Assembly (NCBI RefSeq): GCF_002270415.1
Contig: NZ_NNRI01000022.1
Coordinates: 1,054,001-1,118,000, forward strand
Length of the DNA stretch: 64,000 nt
Direction: 5' to 3'
Origin: Mesorhizobium sophorae
Lineage (GTDB): Bacteria; Pseudomonadota; Alphaproteobacteria; Rhizobiales; Rhizobiaceae
Shown here: piece after piece, positions 16,347 through 25,357 of the stretch
Numbering within the stretch: the stretch's first letter is position 1
Layout of the letters: each line of letters begins with the position of its first letter
Position numbers and translations under genes: made by a program
Notes under the pieces: model-generated
Database searches by the model: none
What the model saw: the letters and a program-made list of their open reading frames with translations, nothing else
What the model was told of the DNA's origin: nothing

Positions 16347-17387
16347 ATGTCGGATGCAGCCAGCAAGGCGATCGACCGCGCTATGGGCGCACTTGTCGGC
16401 GGGGCGATTGGCGATGCGCTGGGCATGCCGACGCAACTCCTGTCGCCGGCGCGGATCGCCGAGCTTTATGGACATGTCGATGATTTCGTCGCCCCGGTGG
16501 CCGACCACCCGGTGTCGAAAGGGCTGCTGGCCGGCACCATTACAGACGACACCGAACAGGCGCTGCTGCTTGGCCGCATCCTTGTGGAGTCCGGTGACCG
16601 TTTCGACCACGCGCGCTGGGTCAACGCACTGCTCGACTGGGAGCGCGAGGTCAAGGCTCGCGGCAGCTACGATCTGCTGGGTCCGTCGACCAAACGTGCC
16701 ATCGATGCCATCAACAACGGCGTGCCGGCGGAGGACGCCGGGCGCGGCGGCGATACCAATGGTGCGGCGATGCGTATTGCGCCAGTCGGCATCATGATGC
16801 CGATTGAGCCGCTCGACGCGCTGGTCGCCAAGGTGGCGGAGACCTGCCGGGCGACGCACAACACTTCGATCGCCATCGCTTCGGCCGCCGCCGTCGCCGC
16901 CGCCGTCAGCCGTGGCGTCGCCGGCGGTGGCTGGCGCGCCGCGTCCGACAGCGCGGTTGCGGCGGCGAGGCGCGGGGCCACGCTCGGCCATTGGGTGACC
17001 GGCGGCGACATCGCCGTGCGTATCGTCTGGGCGCAGGATATAGTGCGTGGCAAGGTGATGAAGGATGCGATCCGGCTGATCACCGATCTGGTCGGCACCG
17101 GCGTCGCCAGCCAGGAATCGGTTCCGGCGGCCTTCGCGGTGCTGGAAGTCGCCGGCGGCGATCCCTGGCAAGCGGCCGTCATCAGCGCCAACCTCGGCGG
17201 TGACACCGACACGATCGGCGCCATCGCTGCCGGCATGGCGGGAGCCTGCACCGGCTTTTCCCGATTGCCGCAGCAGCATATCGCCAGGCTTGTCGGCATC
17301 GACATGTCGGAGGTTCGCGCCCTTGCATCCGATCTCATGGCGGCGAGGGTTGCGAAAAAAGGTTCCGGCAAGGACGCGGCGGCATGA
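16347..17387 (+). CDS. ADP-ribosylglycohydrolase family protein (YegU-like)
   Basis: A 346-residue protein with the family's metal-binding motifs: GAIGDALGMP (residues 19-28), TDDTE near residue 66, GRGGDTNGAAMR near 131 and GGDTDTIGAIAAGMAG near 284. These acidic residues bind the di-Mg2+ centre used to cleave N- or O-glycosidic bonds of ADP-ribose-like or ribosyl substrates. Length and context match E. coli YegU, whose substrate is unknown. It starts three bases after the GntR stop and overlaps the kinase gene by four bases. Confidence 0.88.
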   Translation: MSDAASKAIDRAMGALVGGAIGDALGMPTQLLSPARIAELYGHVDDFVAPVADHPVSKGLLAGTITDDTEQALLLGRILVESGDRFDHARWVNALLDWEREVKARGSYDLLGPSTKRAIDAINNGVPAEDAGRGGDTNGAAMRIAPVGIMMPIEPLDALVAKVAETCRATHNTSIAIASAAAVAAAVSRGVAGGGWRAASDSAVAAARRGATLGHWVTGGDIAVRIVWAQDIVRGKVMKDAIRLITDLVGTGVASQESVPAAFAVLEVAGGDPWQAAVISANLGGDTDTIGAIAAGMAGACTGFSRLPQQHIARLVGIDMSEVRALASDLMAARVAKKGSGKDAAA

Positions 17388-18358
17388 GCGGGCGTCTCGT
17401 TCATATCGGCAGTGCCGTCGTCGACTATGTCTACCGCATCGATGCCTTGCCGGCGCCCGGCGCGGAGAAGACCGCATCGAGCTTTGCCCAGGTCGCCGGC
17501 GGCGGCTTCAACATGATGGTCGCGGCCAGCCGTACCGGCATGAAGGTGGTGTTCGGCGGCCAACTCGGCAGTGGACCGAACGGCGACTTCCTTCGCGCCG
17601 CTCTCGCCAACGAGGGCATCGAGACGCTGACGCCGCCATCGCCCTTGATGGATAGCGGCAATTGCGTCGCCATGATCTCGAGCGACGCCGAACGCACCTT
17701 CGTGTCGTGGCCAGGTGCTGAGAGCGTGCTCAGCCTCGACATGATGGCGCCCGTCTCGGTCACACCGGGTGACTGGGTGTTCACCTCCGGCTACACGCTG
17801 AGCTACCCCGCAAGCCGTGACGTGCTCACCGACTGGATCGAAACACTGCCGGCGGACACTCCCTTCGTCTTCGATCCGACGCCGGTGATATCGGACATTC
17901 CGCGCCTCATCCTGTCACGGGTGCTGGCCCGCACCACATGGCTAAGCTGCAACGCGACGGAAGCGGCCGAGATTGCCGGTCCGGGCGACGTTGAAACGGT
18001 TGCCGCGCGGTTGCTGGAAGTCCATTGCCCGAAAGCAGCCGGCGTGGTCATCCGCGCCGGGGCCAAGGGCTGTCACGTACGGCGGGCCGACGGCTCGGTG
18101 CAGACCGTTGCCGGCTTCAAAGTTTCCGCCATCGACACCAACGGCGCCGGCGACACACATATCGGCGCCTTCGTCAGCGCGCTGTCGCGCGGCATCCCGC
18201 CTTTCGAGTCAGCGCGCTATGCCAATGCAGCGGCGGCGGTTTCGGTGACCCGCCATGGCGGTTCTTCGGCGCCGACCGATCACGAGATCCAGACATTCCT
18301 GAGCCATGCCGCCGACCCGTCGGGCGCACAGGGCCGGACACAGAAGGCCAATGCATAA
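17384..18358 (+). CDS. PfkB family carbohydrate kinase (YegV-like)
   Basis: A 324-residue ribokinase-fold kinase. The N-terminal sugar-binding signature is GGGFNMMVAASRTG (near residue 41), and the C-terminal PfkB signature DTNGAGDTHIGAF near 247-259 includes the catalytic Asp. Such enzymes phosphorylate ribose, nucleosides or related sugars. Next to an ADP-ribosylglycohydrolase-like enzyme it fits a route in which a glycosidic bond is cut and the released sugar is phosphorylated, or the reverse order. It is the counterpart of E. coli YegV. Confidence 0.88.
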   Translation: MSGRLVHIGSAVVDYVYRIDALPAPGAEKTASSFAQVAGGGFNMMVAASRTGMKVVFGGQLGSGPNGDFLRAALANEGIETLTPPSPLMDSGNCVAMISSDAERTFVSWPGAESVLSLDMMAPVSVTPGDWVFTSGYTLSYPASRDVLTDWIETLPADTPFVFDPTPVISDIPRLILSRVLARTTWLSCNATEAAEIAGPGDVETVAARLLEVHCPKAAGVVIRAGAKGCHVRRADGSVQTVAGFKVSAIDTNGAGDTHIGAFVSALSRGIPPFESARYANAAAAVSVTRHGGSSAPTDHEIQTFLSHAADPSGAQGRTQKANA

Positions 18359-18413
18359 CTGCCAGAAAGCCTGACAAGCCCGGGAAGCGGGCAAACACAG
18401 AGAGGAACCAACC

Positions 18414-19475
18414 ATGCGCATGCCTGACTTGACTGCCCTTTTGACGGCGACCGCCGTATTTACCTCCGCACTCGCGTTTGCCGCCAAGGCCGACGAAGTG
18501 CATGTGCTCAACTGGAAGGGCTACGGCACCGACGAGCCGTGGGCCGTCGAGGCGTTCGAAAAGGCCACCGGCAACAAGGTCATCAACGACTTCTTCAATT
18601 CCGAACAGGAAATGCTGACCAAGATCCGGACCAATCCCGGCCTCTACGATGTCGTCATGATCAACGCTGCCTTCAACGACCAGGCGATGGACGGAAAGCT
18701 GATCCAGCCGATCGATACCTCCAAGTTGCCGAACTACGCCGACATCAGCAAGGACAAGGCAGGATCGCCAATGCTTGTCCATGACGGCAAGGTCTATGGC
18801 GTGCCATGGGTGTGGGGACTGACAGCGCTCGCCATCAACGAGAAATCCTTCGACAAGCCGCCGACTAGTATCGCCGAGATGTGGGATGCCGCCCACAAGG
18901 GCCGCGTCGTCATTCGTGACGACGCCGTCGAGGCGGTGCAGTTCGGCGCTATCGCCACCGGTCAGAACATAAACGACATCAAGGATATGGATGCGGTCAA
19001 GACCAAGCTCACCTCGCTGATGCCGCAGATCAAGACCTTCTGGAGCTCGGAGAACGACTGGAACCAGATGGTCGCCTCCAACCAGATCGACATCGGCACC
19101 TACTGGAGCGGTTCTGCCGACCGCGCCAAGACGCATTTCAAGCTCCCGGTCTCGCTGGTCGTGCCGCAGGAAGGCGCCGTCGCCTGGCTCGATGCCTTTT
19201 CCATTCCGGTCGGCGCCAAGAACGTCGCCGGCGCCGAGGCCTTCATCAACTACATGATCGACCCGAAATTCTATGTCGAATGGGTCACCAAGGTCGGCGC
19301 TCCGGTCTCGGCCAACACGAAGGCGGTGGAAGCGCTGCCCGAGGATGCCTTCAACCGCAAGGTGATGGGGGACCCCGAAGTGGCCAAGCGCATCCAGTTC
19401 CAGGCGCCGATTACCGACGCGCAGCGCGAAGCCTATCTGGCGCTGTGGCAGCAGCTCAAGGTCGACGTGAAATAA
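18414..19475 (+). CDS. Polyamine-type ABC substrate-binding protein (PotD-like)
   Basis: A 353-residue periplasmic protein with a signal peptide ending near AAKADE. The mature start VHVLNWKGYGTDE is the PotD/PotF type opening, and NDFFNSEQEMLTKI and VPWVWGLTALAINEKS also match the family. Members bind spermidine, putrescine and other cations, or unrelated small ligands. Because it is embedded with YegU/YegV-like enzymes, the true ligand may be a cationic glycoside or betaine rather than a polyamine. A strong stem-loop follows the stop. Confidence 0.85.
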   Translation: MRMPDLTALLTATAVFTSALAFAAKADEVHVLNWKGYGTDEPWAVEAFEKATGNKVINDFFNSEQEMLTKIRTNPGLYDVVMINAAFNDQAMDGKLIQPIDTSKLPNYADISKDKAGSPMLVHDGKVYGVPWVWGLTALAINEKSFDKPPTSIAEMWDAAHKGRVVIRDDAVEAVQFGAIATGQNINDIKDMDAVKTKLTSLMPQIKTFWSSENDWNQMVASNQIDIGTYWSGSADRAKTHFKLPVSLVVPQEGAVAWLDAFSIPVGAKNVAGAEAFINYMIDPKFYVEWVTKVGAPVSANTKAVEALPEDAFNRKVMGDPEVAKRIQFQAPITDAQREAYLALWQQLKVDVK

Positions 19476-19489
19476 GGCCGACATCCGGG

Positions 19490-19514
19490 CCAGCCGGCGG
19501 TTCGCGCCGGCTGG
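19490..19514 (+). other. Intercistronic stem-loop after the PotD-like gene
   Basis: CCAGCCGGCG (19490-19499) and CGCCGGCTGG (19505-19514) are perfect arms around a five-base loop, followed by TTCTTTC. It lies between the binding-protein gene and the first permease gene. Such hairpins often stabilise the upstream mRNA or attenuate read-through so that the binding protein is made in excess. Confidence 0.65.
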
Positions 19515-19542
19515 TTCTTTCAATCCTGGGGAGGAGGGTATC

Positions 19543-20406
19543 ATGGCAGCTGCGACAGCGTCGCGAAGCGGGCTGAGATCGGCATTGCCGCTGCTGGCGC
19601 CGGCCTATCTCTGGCTGACGGTGGCGATCTTCCTGCCGCTCTCGGCCATGGTCTTCTTCTCGTTCATGACCGAGCTGCCGCTGTCGGGGAAGCCGTGGGC
19701 GTTCACGCTCGGCAACTATGCCGCCTTCTTCTCGCAAAGCCTCTATCTGACACTGCTGCTCGCCTCGCTGCGGCTCGGCCTTGAAGTGACGCTGTGGTGC
19801 ATCGTCATCGGCTATCCCGCGGCTTACGTGCTGGCCAAGGTGCTGAAGGGCCGCAGCCGCGAGGCGATCTTCCTGCTCGTCATCCTGCCGTTCTGGTCGA
19901 ATGGCCTGGTGCGCATCTTCTCCTGGGCGATGGTTCTGCGCGAAGGCGGCATCCTCGACACGGCGCTCAACGCCGTGCTGCCGTTCAAGATCAATATCGA
20001 CCTGATGTATTCCTATCCGGCCGTGATCATCGGGCTGGTGCATTCCTATGTGCCCTACATGGTGTTGACCTGCTACCTGACCCTGCAGGCGATCGACGAC
20101 TCGCTGATCGAGGCCGGGCGCTCGCTCGGCGCCTCGCGGCTACAGGTGCTGAAGCGCGTGATCATTCCGCTGTCGATGCCCGGATTGGTGGCGGGCGCGG
20201 CGCTCATCTTCGTGCCGGTTGTCGGCTCGTTCATGGAGCCACGCATCCTCGGCGGCCGCACAGGCACCTTCTACGGCACGGTCATCGAGGACCAGTTCGT
20301 CGCCGTGTTCAACTGGCCGCTGGGTGCGGCGCTCTCCTTCATCCTGCTGGCCGTCGTGCTGGTGATCCTGGCGGCTGCCTCGCCAGTACTCAAGAGGGCC
20401 GCGTGA
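19543..20406 (+). CDS. Polyamine-type ABC permease (PotB-like)
   Basis: A 287-residue membrane protein with six segments and the permease EAA motif EAGRSLGASRLQVLKRVIIP near residues 188-207. The N-terminal YLWLTVAIFLPLSAMVFFSF is typical of PotB/HisM-class permeases. It forms a heterodimeric channel with the next gene product; the genes overlap at ATGA. The start is preceded by GGGGAGGAGG. Confidence 0.88.
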   Translation: MAAATASRSGLRSALPLLAPAYLWLTVAIFLPLSAMVFFSFMTELPLSGKPWAFTLGNYAAFFSQSLYLTLLLASLRLGLEVTLWCIVIGYPAAYVLAKVLKGRSREAIFLLVILPFWSNGLVRIFSWAMVLREGGILDTALNAVLPFKINIDLMYSYPAVIIGLVHSYVPYMVLTCYLTLQAIDDSLIEAGRSLGASRLQVLKRVIIPLSMPGLVAGAALIFVPVVGSFMEPRILGGRTGTFYGTVIEDQFVAVFNWPLGAALSFILLAVVLVILAAASPVLKRAA

Positions 20407-21194
20407 TGGCGACAACCCGCGTCCTCGAATGGCTCGGCCGCCTTTACATCTGGCTGCTGCTGGCCTTTCTCTATTTGCCGATCATCATCATGGCGCTGAT
20501 GTCGTTCAACGTCTCGCCCTTCTACCAATTGCCGTTCGAATGGACGACGGAGTGGTACGCATCGCTGTGGCAGAACGATCAGCTGATCGCCGCCACCTGG
20601 AACAGCGTCGAGATCGCAGTCATCACCACCATCGTCTGCACGGTGCTTGGCTCGGCGGCGTCGCTGGCGCTCTATCGTTATGAATTTCGCGGCAAGAAAT
20701 TCCTGCAGGCGCTGCTTTTCCCGCCGATCGCCATTCCTTGGCTGATCACCGGCACGGCGATGCTGATCTTCTTCTTCGGCGTCGGCATCGGCCGCGGCCT
20801 GCATGCCATCCTGCTTGGCCATGTGGCGCTGGCGCTGCCCTATGTCATCGTCGTCGTTTCGGCCCGGCTGCAGACCTTCGCGCCGGAACTGGAAGAGGCG
20901 GCGCGCTCGCTCGGCGCCAACCAGTGGCAAGTGACGTGGCGTGTCACGCTGCCGTGGATCATGCCCGGCGTCATTGCCGGCGGGCTGTTCGCCTTCGCCG
21001 TCTCGTTCGACCAGTTCGTGGTGTCCTATTTCCTGGCGACGCCGGGGCAGACGACGCTGCCGGTCGAAATCTACGCCGCGATCCGCAAGGGCTTCACGCC
21101 CGAGATCAACGCGGTCTCGACAATCATCATTGTCGTGTCGATGGCACTGATGCTGCTCACGGCGCGCTTCTTCAAATTCGGCGGAGAGAAATAA
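20406..21194 (+). CDS. Polyamine-type ABC permease (PotC-like)
   Basis: A 262-residue membrane protein with six predicted segments and the EAA motif EAARSLGANQWQVTWRVTLP. The segment FAVSFDQFVVSYFLATPGQTTLP is the typical PotC stretch. It pairs with the PotB-like permease. Its ATG overlaps the previous stop and its stop overlaps the next start (TAATG), showing tight translational coupling in this transporter unit. Confidence 0.88.
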   Translation: MATTRVLEWLGRLYIWLLLAFLYLPIIIMALMSFNVSPFYQLPFEWTTEWYASLWQNDQLIAATWNSVEIAVITTIVCTVLGSAASLALYRYEFRGKKFLQALLFPPIAIPWLITGTAMLIFFFGVGIGRGLHAILLGHVALALPYVIVVVSARLQTFAPELEEAARSLGANQWQVTWRVTLPWIMPGVIAGGLFAFAVSFDQFVVSYFLATPGQTTLPVEIYAAIRKGFTPEINAVSTIIIVVSMALMLLTARFFKFGGEK

Positions 21195-22261
21195 TGGCCG
21201 GCGTGCAGGTATCGAACGTCTCGCGCAGCTTCGGCGCGCACAAGGCGCTGGACGATGTCTCCATCGATTTCGCCGATGGCGGCTTCTATGCGCTGCTTGG
21301 GCCGTCGGGCAGTGGCAAGACCACGCTGCTGCGCCAGATCGCCGGGTTCGACTTTCCCGATTCCGGCCGCATTGCCATCGGCGGCGAGAGCGTCGAGCGG
21401 GTGCCGGTCGAGAAGCGGCGCATCGGCATGGTGTTCCAGAACTATGCGCTGTTTCCCAACATGAGCGTTGCCGACAATGTCGCCTTCGGCCTGTCGGTGC
21501 GCGGCGAGGCCAAGGCGGTGATTGCCGCCGAGGTGCAGGCCGCGCTCGATCTCGTGCAACTCGGCAAGCTCGGCGGCCGGCGCCCGCACCAGCTGTCGGG
21601 CGGTCAGCGCCAGCGGGTGGCATTGGCACGGGCCATCGTCACCAAGCCGCGCGTGCTGCTGCTCGATGAGCCGCTTGGCGCGCTCGACAAGGCGCTGCGC
21701 GTCGACATGCAGATCGAACTGAAGCGCATCCAGCGCGAGATCGGCATCACCACCATCTTCGTCACCCACGACCAGGAAGAGGCGCTGACGATGAGCGACC
21801 GCATCGGCATCTTGCGCGACGGCAGGCTGGTACAGGAAGGGCCGCCGGAAGAGATCTACGACCGGCCAAAGAGCGAGTTCGCCGCCACTTTCCTCGGCGA
21901 CGCAAACATCTTTCGTGGCGACAGCACCGGCAACGGCATCCGCCTGGCGGACGGCACGGCGATCGCTGCGGGCGCGGGCGCGACGCTTGCCGCCGGCGCC
22001 AAGGCGAGTTGCGCCGTGCGGCCTGAACGCATCCGCATTGCCACCGATGCCGGGGTTTCCAATGCCACCGACACGAACGTGCTCAAGGGCCAGGTTTCCA
22101 AGCGCATCTTCGCCGGCAACAACAGCACGTACTTCGTCGACCGTGCCGGCCAGACGCTGAAGGTCATCGTGCAGAACACCGGCATCGAGCGGCTGTCGGA
22201 GGGCCAGGACGTGGTGCTGCGCTGGTCGCCGGAGAGCACGGTGCTGATCGCTGCGAGTTGA
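21194..22261 (+). CDS. Polyamine-type ABC ATPase (PotA-like)
   Basis: A 355-residue ATPase. Walker A is GPSGSGKTT near residue 37, the signature LSGGQRQRVAL, Walker B VLLLDEPLGALD, and the switch His is in THDQEEALTMSD. Residues 240-355 form a TOBE domain characteristic of PotA/MalK-type subunits. It energises the PotB/PotC-like permeases. The gene closes the transporter block; 73 bases later the aconitase X genes begin on the same strand. Confidence 0.9.
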   Translation: MAGVQVSNVSRSFGAHKALDDVSIDFADGGFYALLGPSGSGKTTLLRQIAGFDFPDSGRIAIGGESVERVPVEKRRIGMVFQNYALFPNMSVADNVAFGLSVRGEAKAVIAAEVQAALDLVQLGKLGGRRPHQLSGGQRQRVALARAIVTKPRVLLLDEPLGALDKALRVDMQIELKRIQREIGITTIFVTHDQEEALTMSDRIGILRDGRLVQEGPPEEIYDRPKSEFAATFLGDANIFRGDSTGNGIRLADGTAIAAGAGATLAAGAKASCAVRPERIRIATDAGVSNATDTNVLKGQVSKRIFAGNNSTYFVDRAGQTLKVIVQNTGIERLSEGQDVVLRWSPESTVLIAAS

Positions 22262-22334
22262 GATCTGCAACGGGTCTTGCCAGACTGTTCGTAATCAGGG
22301 ACAGCATAACCGGGCACGAGCCCGGAGCACATTG

Positions 22335-23585
22335 ATGACGCTGGAATTGACGGCCGAGGACCGATCCATGCTCGACGGCGAGCAGGGTCCGTCGGCAGCC
22401 GCTGCAATGAAAATCCTGGTCGCGTTTTCCAATGCAGTTGGAGCTGGCAGCCTGCTCGATATTGCCGGCGCCCATATCGATGGCTGCCTTTACCACGGCA
22501 AGGCCGGGCTCGATTTCGTCGAACGGCTGGTCGAGGGCGGTGGCCGTGTCCGGGTGCCGACGACGCTCAATGTTGGTTCGTTCGATCTCATCCATCCCGG
22601 CATGGTGAAGATGCCGGCGGCGGAGGAAGCGCCGGCGCGGCGTCTGATGAAGGCGCATCTCGAACTCGGCTGCCAGGCGACGTTCACCTGCGCACCCTAC
22701 CAGACGCGGTTCCGGCCGGGCTTCGGCGAGCAGATCGCCTGGGGTGAATCCAATGCCATCGTCTTTGCCAATTCGGTTATCGGCGCGCGCACCAACCGTT
22801 ATGGCGATTTCATCGACCTTTGCTGCGCCATGACCGCGCGTGCACCGGCCTGGGGCCTGCATCTGAGCGAGAACCGGCGCGGCCGCATCCTGTTCGACCT
22901 GGCCGTTCCTGAGCCGGAGCCGAGCGACAGCCTGTTCGTCGGCGTCGGGCTGTTCATCGGGCAGGCAAGCGGCGATCGGATTCCGGTGATCGCCGGCCTG
23001 CCACAACCGCGTGACGAGGACCAACTGAAGGCGCTGGGTGCTGCGGCGGCAACCGCCGGCGCGGTGGCGCTGTTCCATGCGGTCGGCATCACGCCAGAAG
23101 CGAAGACGCTCGATGAGGCGTTCCAAGGCCATGCGCCAGAGGCTTCGATCCGCATCAGCCGCGCCGACATCGATCAAGCGCTGGCCAGGCTATCGACCGT
23201 GCCTGATGGTGCGCCACTGGCGGCCGTGTCGCTGGGCACGCCGCACTTTTCCCATGACGAATGGATGCGTCTGTTGCCGATGGTGCGCGAGATCGCGCCG
23301 GCCAGGCGTATCCCGATCTATGTCAACACCGGTCGCGCGACGCTGACGCGATTGCAGGAGGAGGGCGCGCTGGCTGGCATGGAGGGGTTCGGCTTGATCC
23401 CGGTCGCCGACACCTGCACCTATGTCACCTCGATCCTCGAGCGCCTGGACGGCGTGGTGATGACCAATTCCGGCAAATGGGCGCATTACGCGCCGGGCAA
23501 TATCGGCGTGTCCGTCGCCTTCGCCGACATGAGGGATTGCATCCGCTCGGCTGCGATCGGGCATGTTGTGCGGAGTGCGTCATGA
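22335..23585 (+). CDS. Aconitase X catalytic (large) subunit
   Basis: A 416-residue protein of the AcnX (DUF521) family. Supporting segments are KILVAFSNAVGA, TCAPYQTRFRPGFGEQIAWGES, VADTCTYVTS and TNSGKWAHYAPGNI; conserved Cys in TCAPY and DTCTY probably bind the iron-sulfur cluster and NSGKxAHY contributes to the active site. Bacterial two-subunit AcnX enzymes are known as cis-3-hydroxy-L-proline dehydratases, whereas archaeal ones dehydrate mevalonate 5-phosphate. The separate swivel subunit follows with a four-base overlap. The substrate here may differ given the unusual neighbours. ATG 22335 is preferred to the TTG one codon upstream. Confidence 0.88.
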   Translation: MTLELTAEDRSMLDGEQGPSAAAAMKILVAFSNAVGAGSLLDIAGAHIDGCLYHGKAGLDFVERLVEGGGRVRVPTTLNVGSFDLIHPGMVKMPAAEEAPARRLMKAHLELGCQATFTCAPYQTRFRPGFGEQIAWGESNAIVFANSVIGARTNRYGDFIDLCCAMTARAPAWGLHLSENRRGRILFDLAVPEPEPSDSLFVGVGLFIGQASGDRIPVIAGLPQPRDEDQLKALGAAAATAGAVALFHAVGITPEAKTLDEAFQGHAPEASIRISRADIDQALARLSTVPDGAPLAAVSLGTPHFSHDEWMRLLPMVREIAPARRIPIYVNTGRATLTRLQEEGALAGMEGFGLIPVADTCTYVTSILERLDGVVMTNSGKWAHYAPGNIGVSVAFADMRDCIRSAAIGHVVRSAS

Positions 23586-24031
23586 TTTGGTCGACTGACA
23601 CCGGGGTCGAGCGGTTCGGGACCTTCCAACTGGCCGGTGAGGCCGAGGGCCAGGCGCTGGCTTTTTCGCAGCCGCTCAGCTTCTGGGGCGGCGTCGACGC
23701 CGAGACTGGCGACATCATTGACCATTCGCATCCCGGTCTCGGCCAGAATATCGCCGGCAAGATCCTGGTGATGCCGAGCGGGCGTGGCTCGTCCTCCTCA
23801 TCCTCGGTTCTGGCCGAGGCGATCCGCAAGGGCACGGCACCTTCCGGCATCCTTCTGGAGCGGCCGGACCCGATCCTGGCGGTGGGCGCCATCGTCGCCG
23901 AATTCCTCTACGCCATTCGCATGCCGGTGGTGGTGTGCGACATTGCCGGTGTCGCCTCCGGCGACCGGATCGCGATCAGTCTCGGCGTGGATGGCCGGTC
24001 GATCGTCAGCATCGGGAGACGCCCAGACTGA
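23582..24031 (+). CDS. Aconitase X swivel (small) subunit
   Basis: A 149-residue DUF126/AcnX swivel-domain protein. Motifs are EGQALAFSQPLSFWGGVD, IIDHSHPGLGQNIAGKIL and the serine-rich MPSGRGSSSSSSVLAEAI, which form the active-site swivel that closes on the large subunit. It overlaps the large-subunit gene at ATGA, so the two are made in equal amounts. Together they make a heterodimeric AcnX dehydratase. Length is normal for the family. Confidence 0.9.
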   Translation: MIWSTDTGVERFGTFQLAGEAEGQALAFSQPLSFWGGVDAETGDIIDHSHPGLGQNIAGKILVMPSGRGSSSSSSVLAEAIRKGTAPSGILLERPDPILAVGAIVAEFLYAIRMPVVVCDIAGVASGDRIAISLGVDGRSIVSIGRRPD

Positions 24032-24211
24032 GTGGCTGGAGTGCTGCCTCGCGTCGCCACTTCGAACAGACGGCGCGCGCTTATCAGCGCGGCCTTCGTC
24101 ATTCCTGGTCTGAATCGTCGGTCGTCACACCCCATGATGGGAAATGATGGTGTCGGCCTTGGCCGAGGCGCAGGCCATCGCGTTATATCCTGTCCTCCAC
24201 GGGAGGAATGG

Positions 24212-25300
24212 ATGGCAGGCACGGATTTCGAGCCGGATGTGAAGATTCGCACCAGGGAATACCGGATCGGCTGCGTCGGTGCCGGCATGATCATGGCCGA
24301 ATGCCATCTCGCCGCCTATGCAAAGGCCGGCTTCCCGGTGGTCGCGATCGCTTCGCGTACGAAAGCCAGCGCCGAAAAAGTGGCCGGGCGCTGGGGCATC
24401 CCAACCGTTCATGAGACGCCGGAACAGCTGATCGAGGACGACCGGGTCGAGATCGTCGATCTTGCCTTTCCGCCCGACCAGCAACCGGCGCTGATCCGCC
24501 ATGCGCTGAAGCAGAAGCACATCAAGGCGATCCTGGCGCAGAAGCCATTGGCGCTGTCGGTCGAAGAAGCGGTCAGGCTGCGCGACGAAGCGGCCGGGTC
24601 CGGCAAGATACTCTCGGTCAACCAGAACATGCGCTACGACCAGTCGATGCGTGTTCTGAAACAAATCATCGATAGTGGCGCGCTGGGCGACATCGTCTTC
24701 GCGCAGATCGACATGCATGCGATCCCGCACTGGCAGACTTTTCTTGCCGACTATGATCGGCTGACGCTCGCCAATATGAGCGTGCATCATCTCGACGTGC
24801 TGCGTTTCCTGTTCGGCGATCCGCAAGAGATCACGACGCTGACGCGCAAGGATCCGCGCACGAAATTCGACCATTCCGACGGCATCACCGTATCGACGTT
24901 GCGCTTCCCGTCGGGCGTGCTCGCCGTGTCGCTGGAAGACGTCTGGTCCGGCCCGCGCCAGGAGGGCTACAAGGACGACCAGCACATCAACTGGCGCGTC
25001 GACGGCACCAGGGGAGTCGCCAAGGGCACCATCGGCTGGCCGACGGGCGTGGCTTCGACCCTGACCTATGCCTCGGCCGAGACGACAGGCGGCGAATGGG
25101 TCAGTCCCAGATGGGACACGATGTGGTTCCCGCACGCATTCATCGGCGTGATGGAACAGCTTCAGCATGCGGTGAAGACGGGCACGCCACCGGCGCTGTC
25201 TGTCGCCGATAACGTCAAGACCATGGCGCTGGTCGAAGCCGGCTACCGCTCCATGGCACAAGGCCGCACGGTCAAGCTGTCCGAGATATCGATCGACTGA
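24212..25300 (+). CDS. Gfo/Idh/MocA family oxidoreductase
   Basis: A 362-residue NAD(P)-dependent dehydrogenase. The nucleotide-binding motif is IGCVGAGMIMAECH (residues 18-31) and the family lysine motif is AQKPLALSVEEA (near residue 110), where EKP normally stands; catalytic His candidates lie in MSVHHLDVLRFLFGD. It resembles MocA, the rhizopine catabolism dehydrogenase that oxidises scyllo-inosamine or similar polyols, and sits with MocC-, MocD- and MocE-like genes. The start follows GGGAGG; an upstream 180-base spacer holds no gene. Confidence 0.85.
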   Translation: MAGTDFEPDVKIRTREYRIGCVGAGMIMAECHLAAYAKAGFPVVAIASRTKASAEKVAGRWGIPTVHETPEQLIEDDRVEIVDLAFPPDQQPALIRHALKQKHIKAILAQKPLALSVEEAVRLRDEAAGSGKILSVNQNMRYDQSMRVLKQIIDSGALGDIVFAQIDMHAIPHWQTFLADYDRLTLANMSVHHLDVLRFLFGDPQEITTLTRKDPRTKFDHSDGITVSTLRFPSGVLAVSLEDVWSGPRQEGYKDDQHINWRVDGTRGVAKGTIGWPTGVASTLTYASAETTGGEWVSPRWDTMWFPHAFIGVMEQLQHAVKTGTPPALSVADNVKTMALVEAGYRSMAQGRTVKLSEISID

Positions 25301-25357
25301 ACATCTGGCCGCCGAATAGCGTGGCGACTGAATCGCTTACCGGGAGGAGTTCACATC

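Noticed and set aside
15408..17477. A 689-codon minus-strand open frame
   Set aside because: It runs antisense through the GntR and ADP-ribosylglycohydrolase genes, is Arg/Gly/His-rich without any domain, and is a typical high-GC shadow frame.
20271..22270. Long minus-strand frames opposite the PotC- and PotA-like genes
   Set aside because: Both mirror well-supported ABC genes and have low-complexity, basic translations.
22335..24031. Mevalonate 5-phosphate dehydratase as the AcnX function
   Set aside because: That activity belongs to the archaeal modified mevalonate pathway; no other mevalonate gene is present here.
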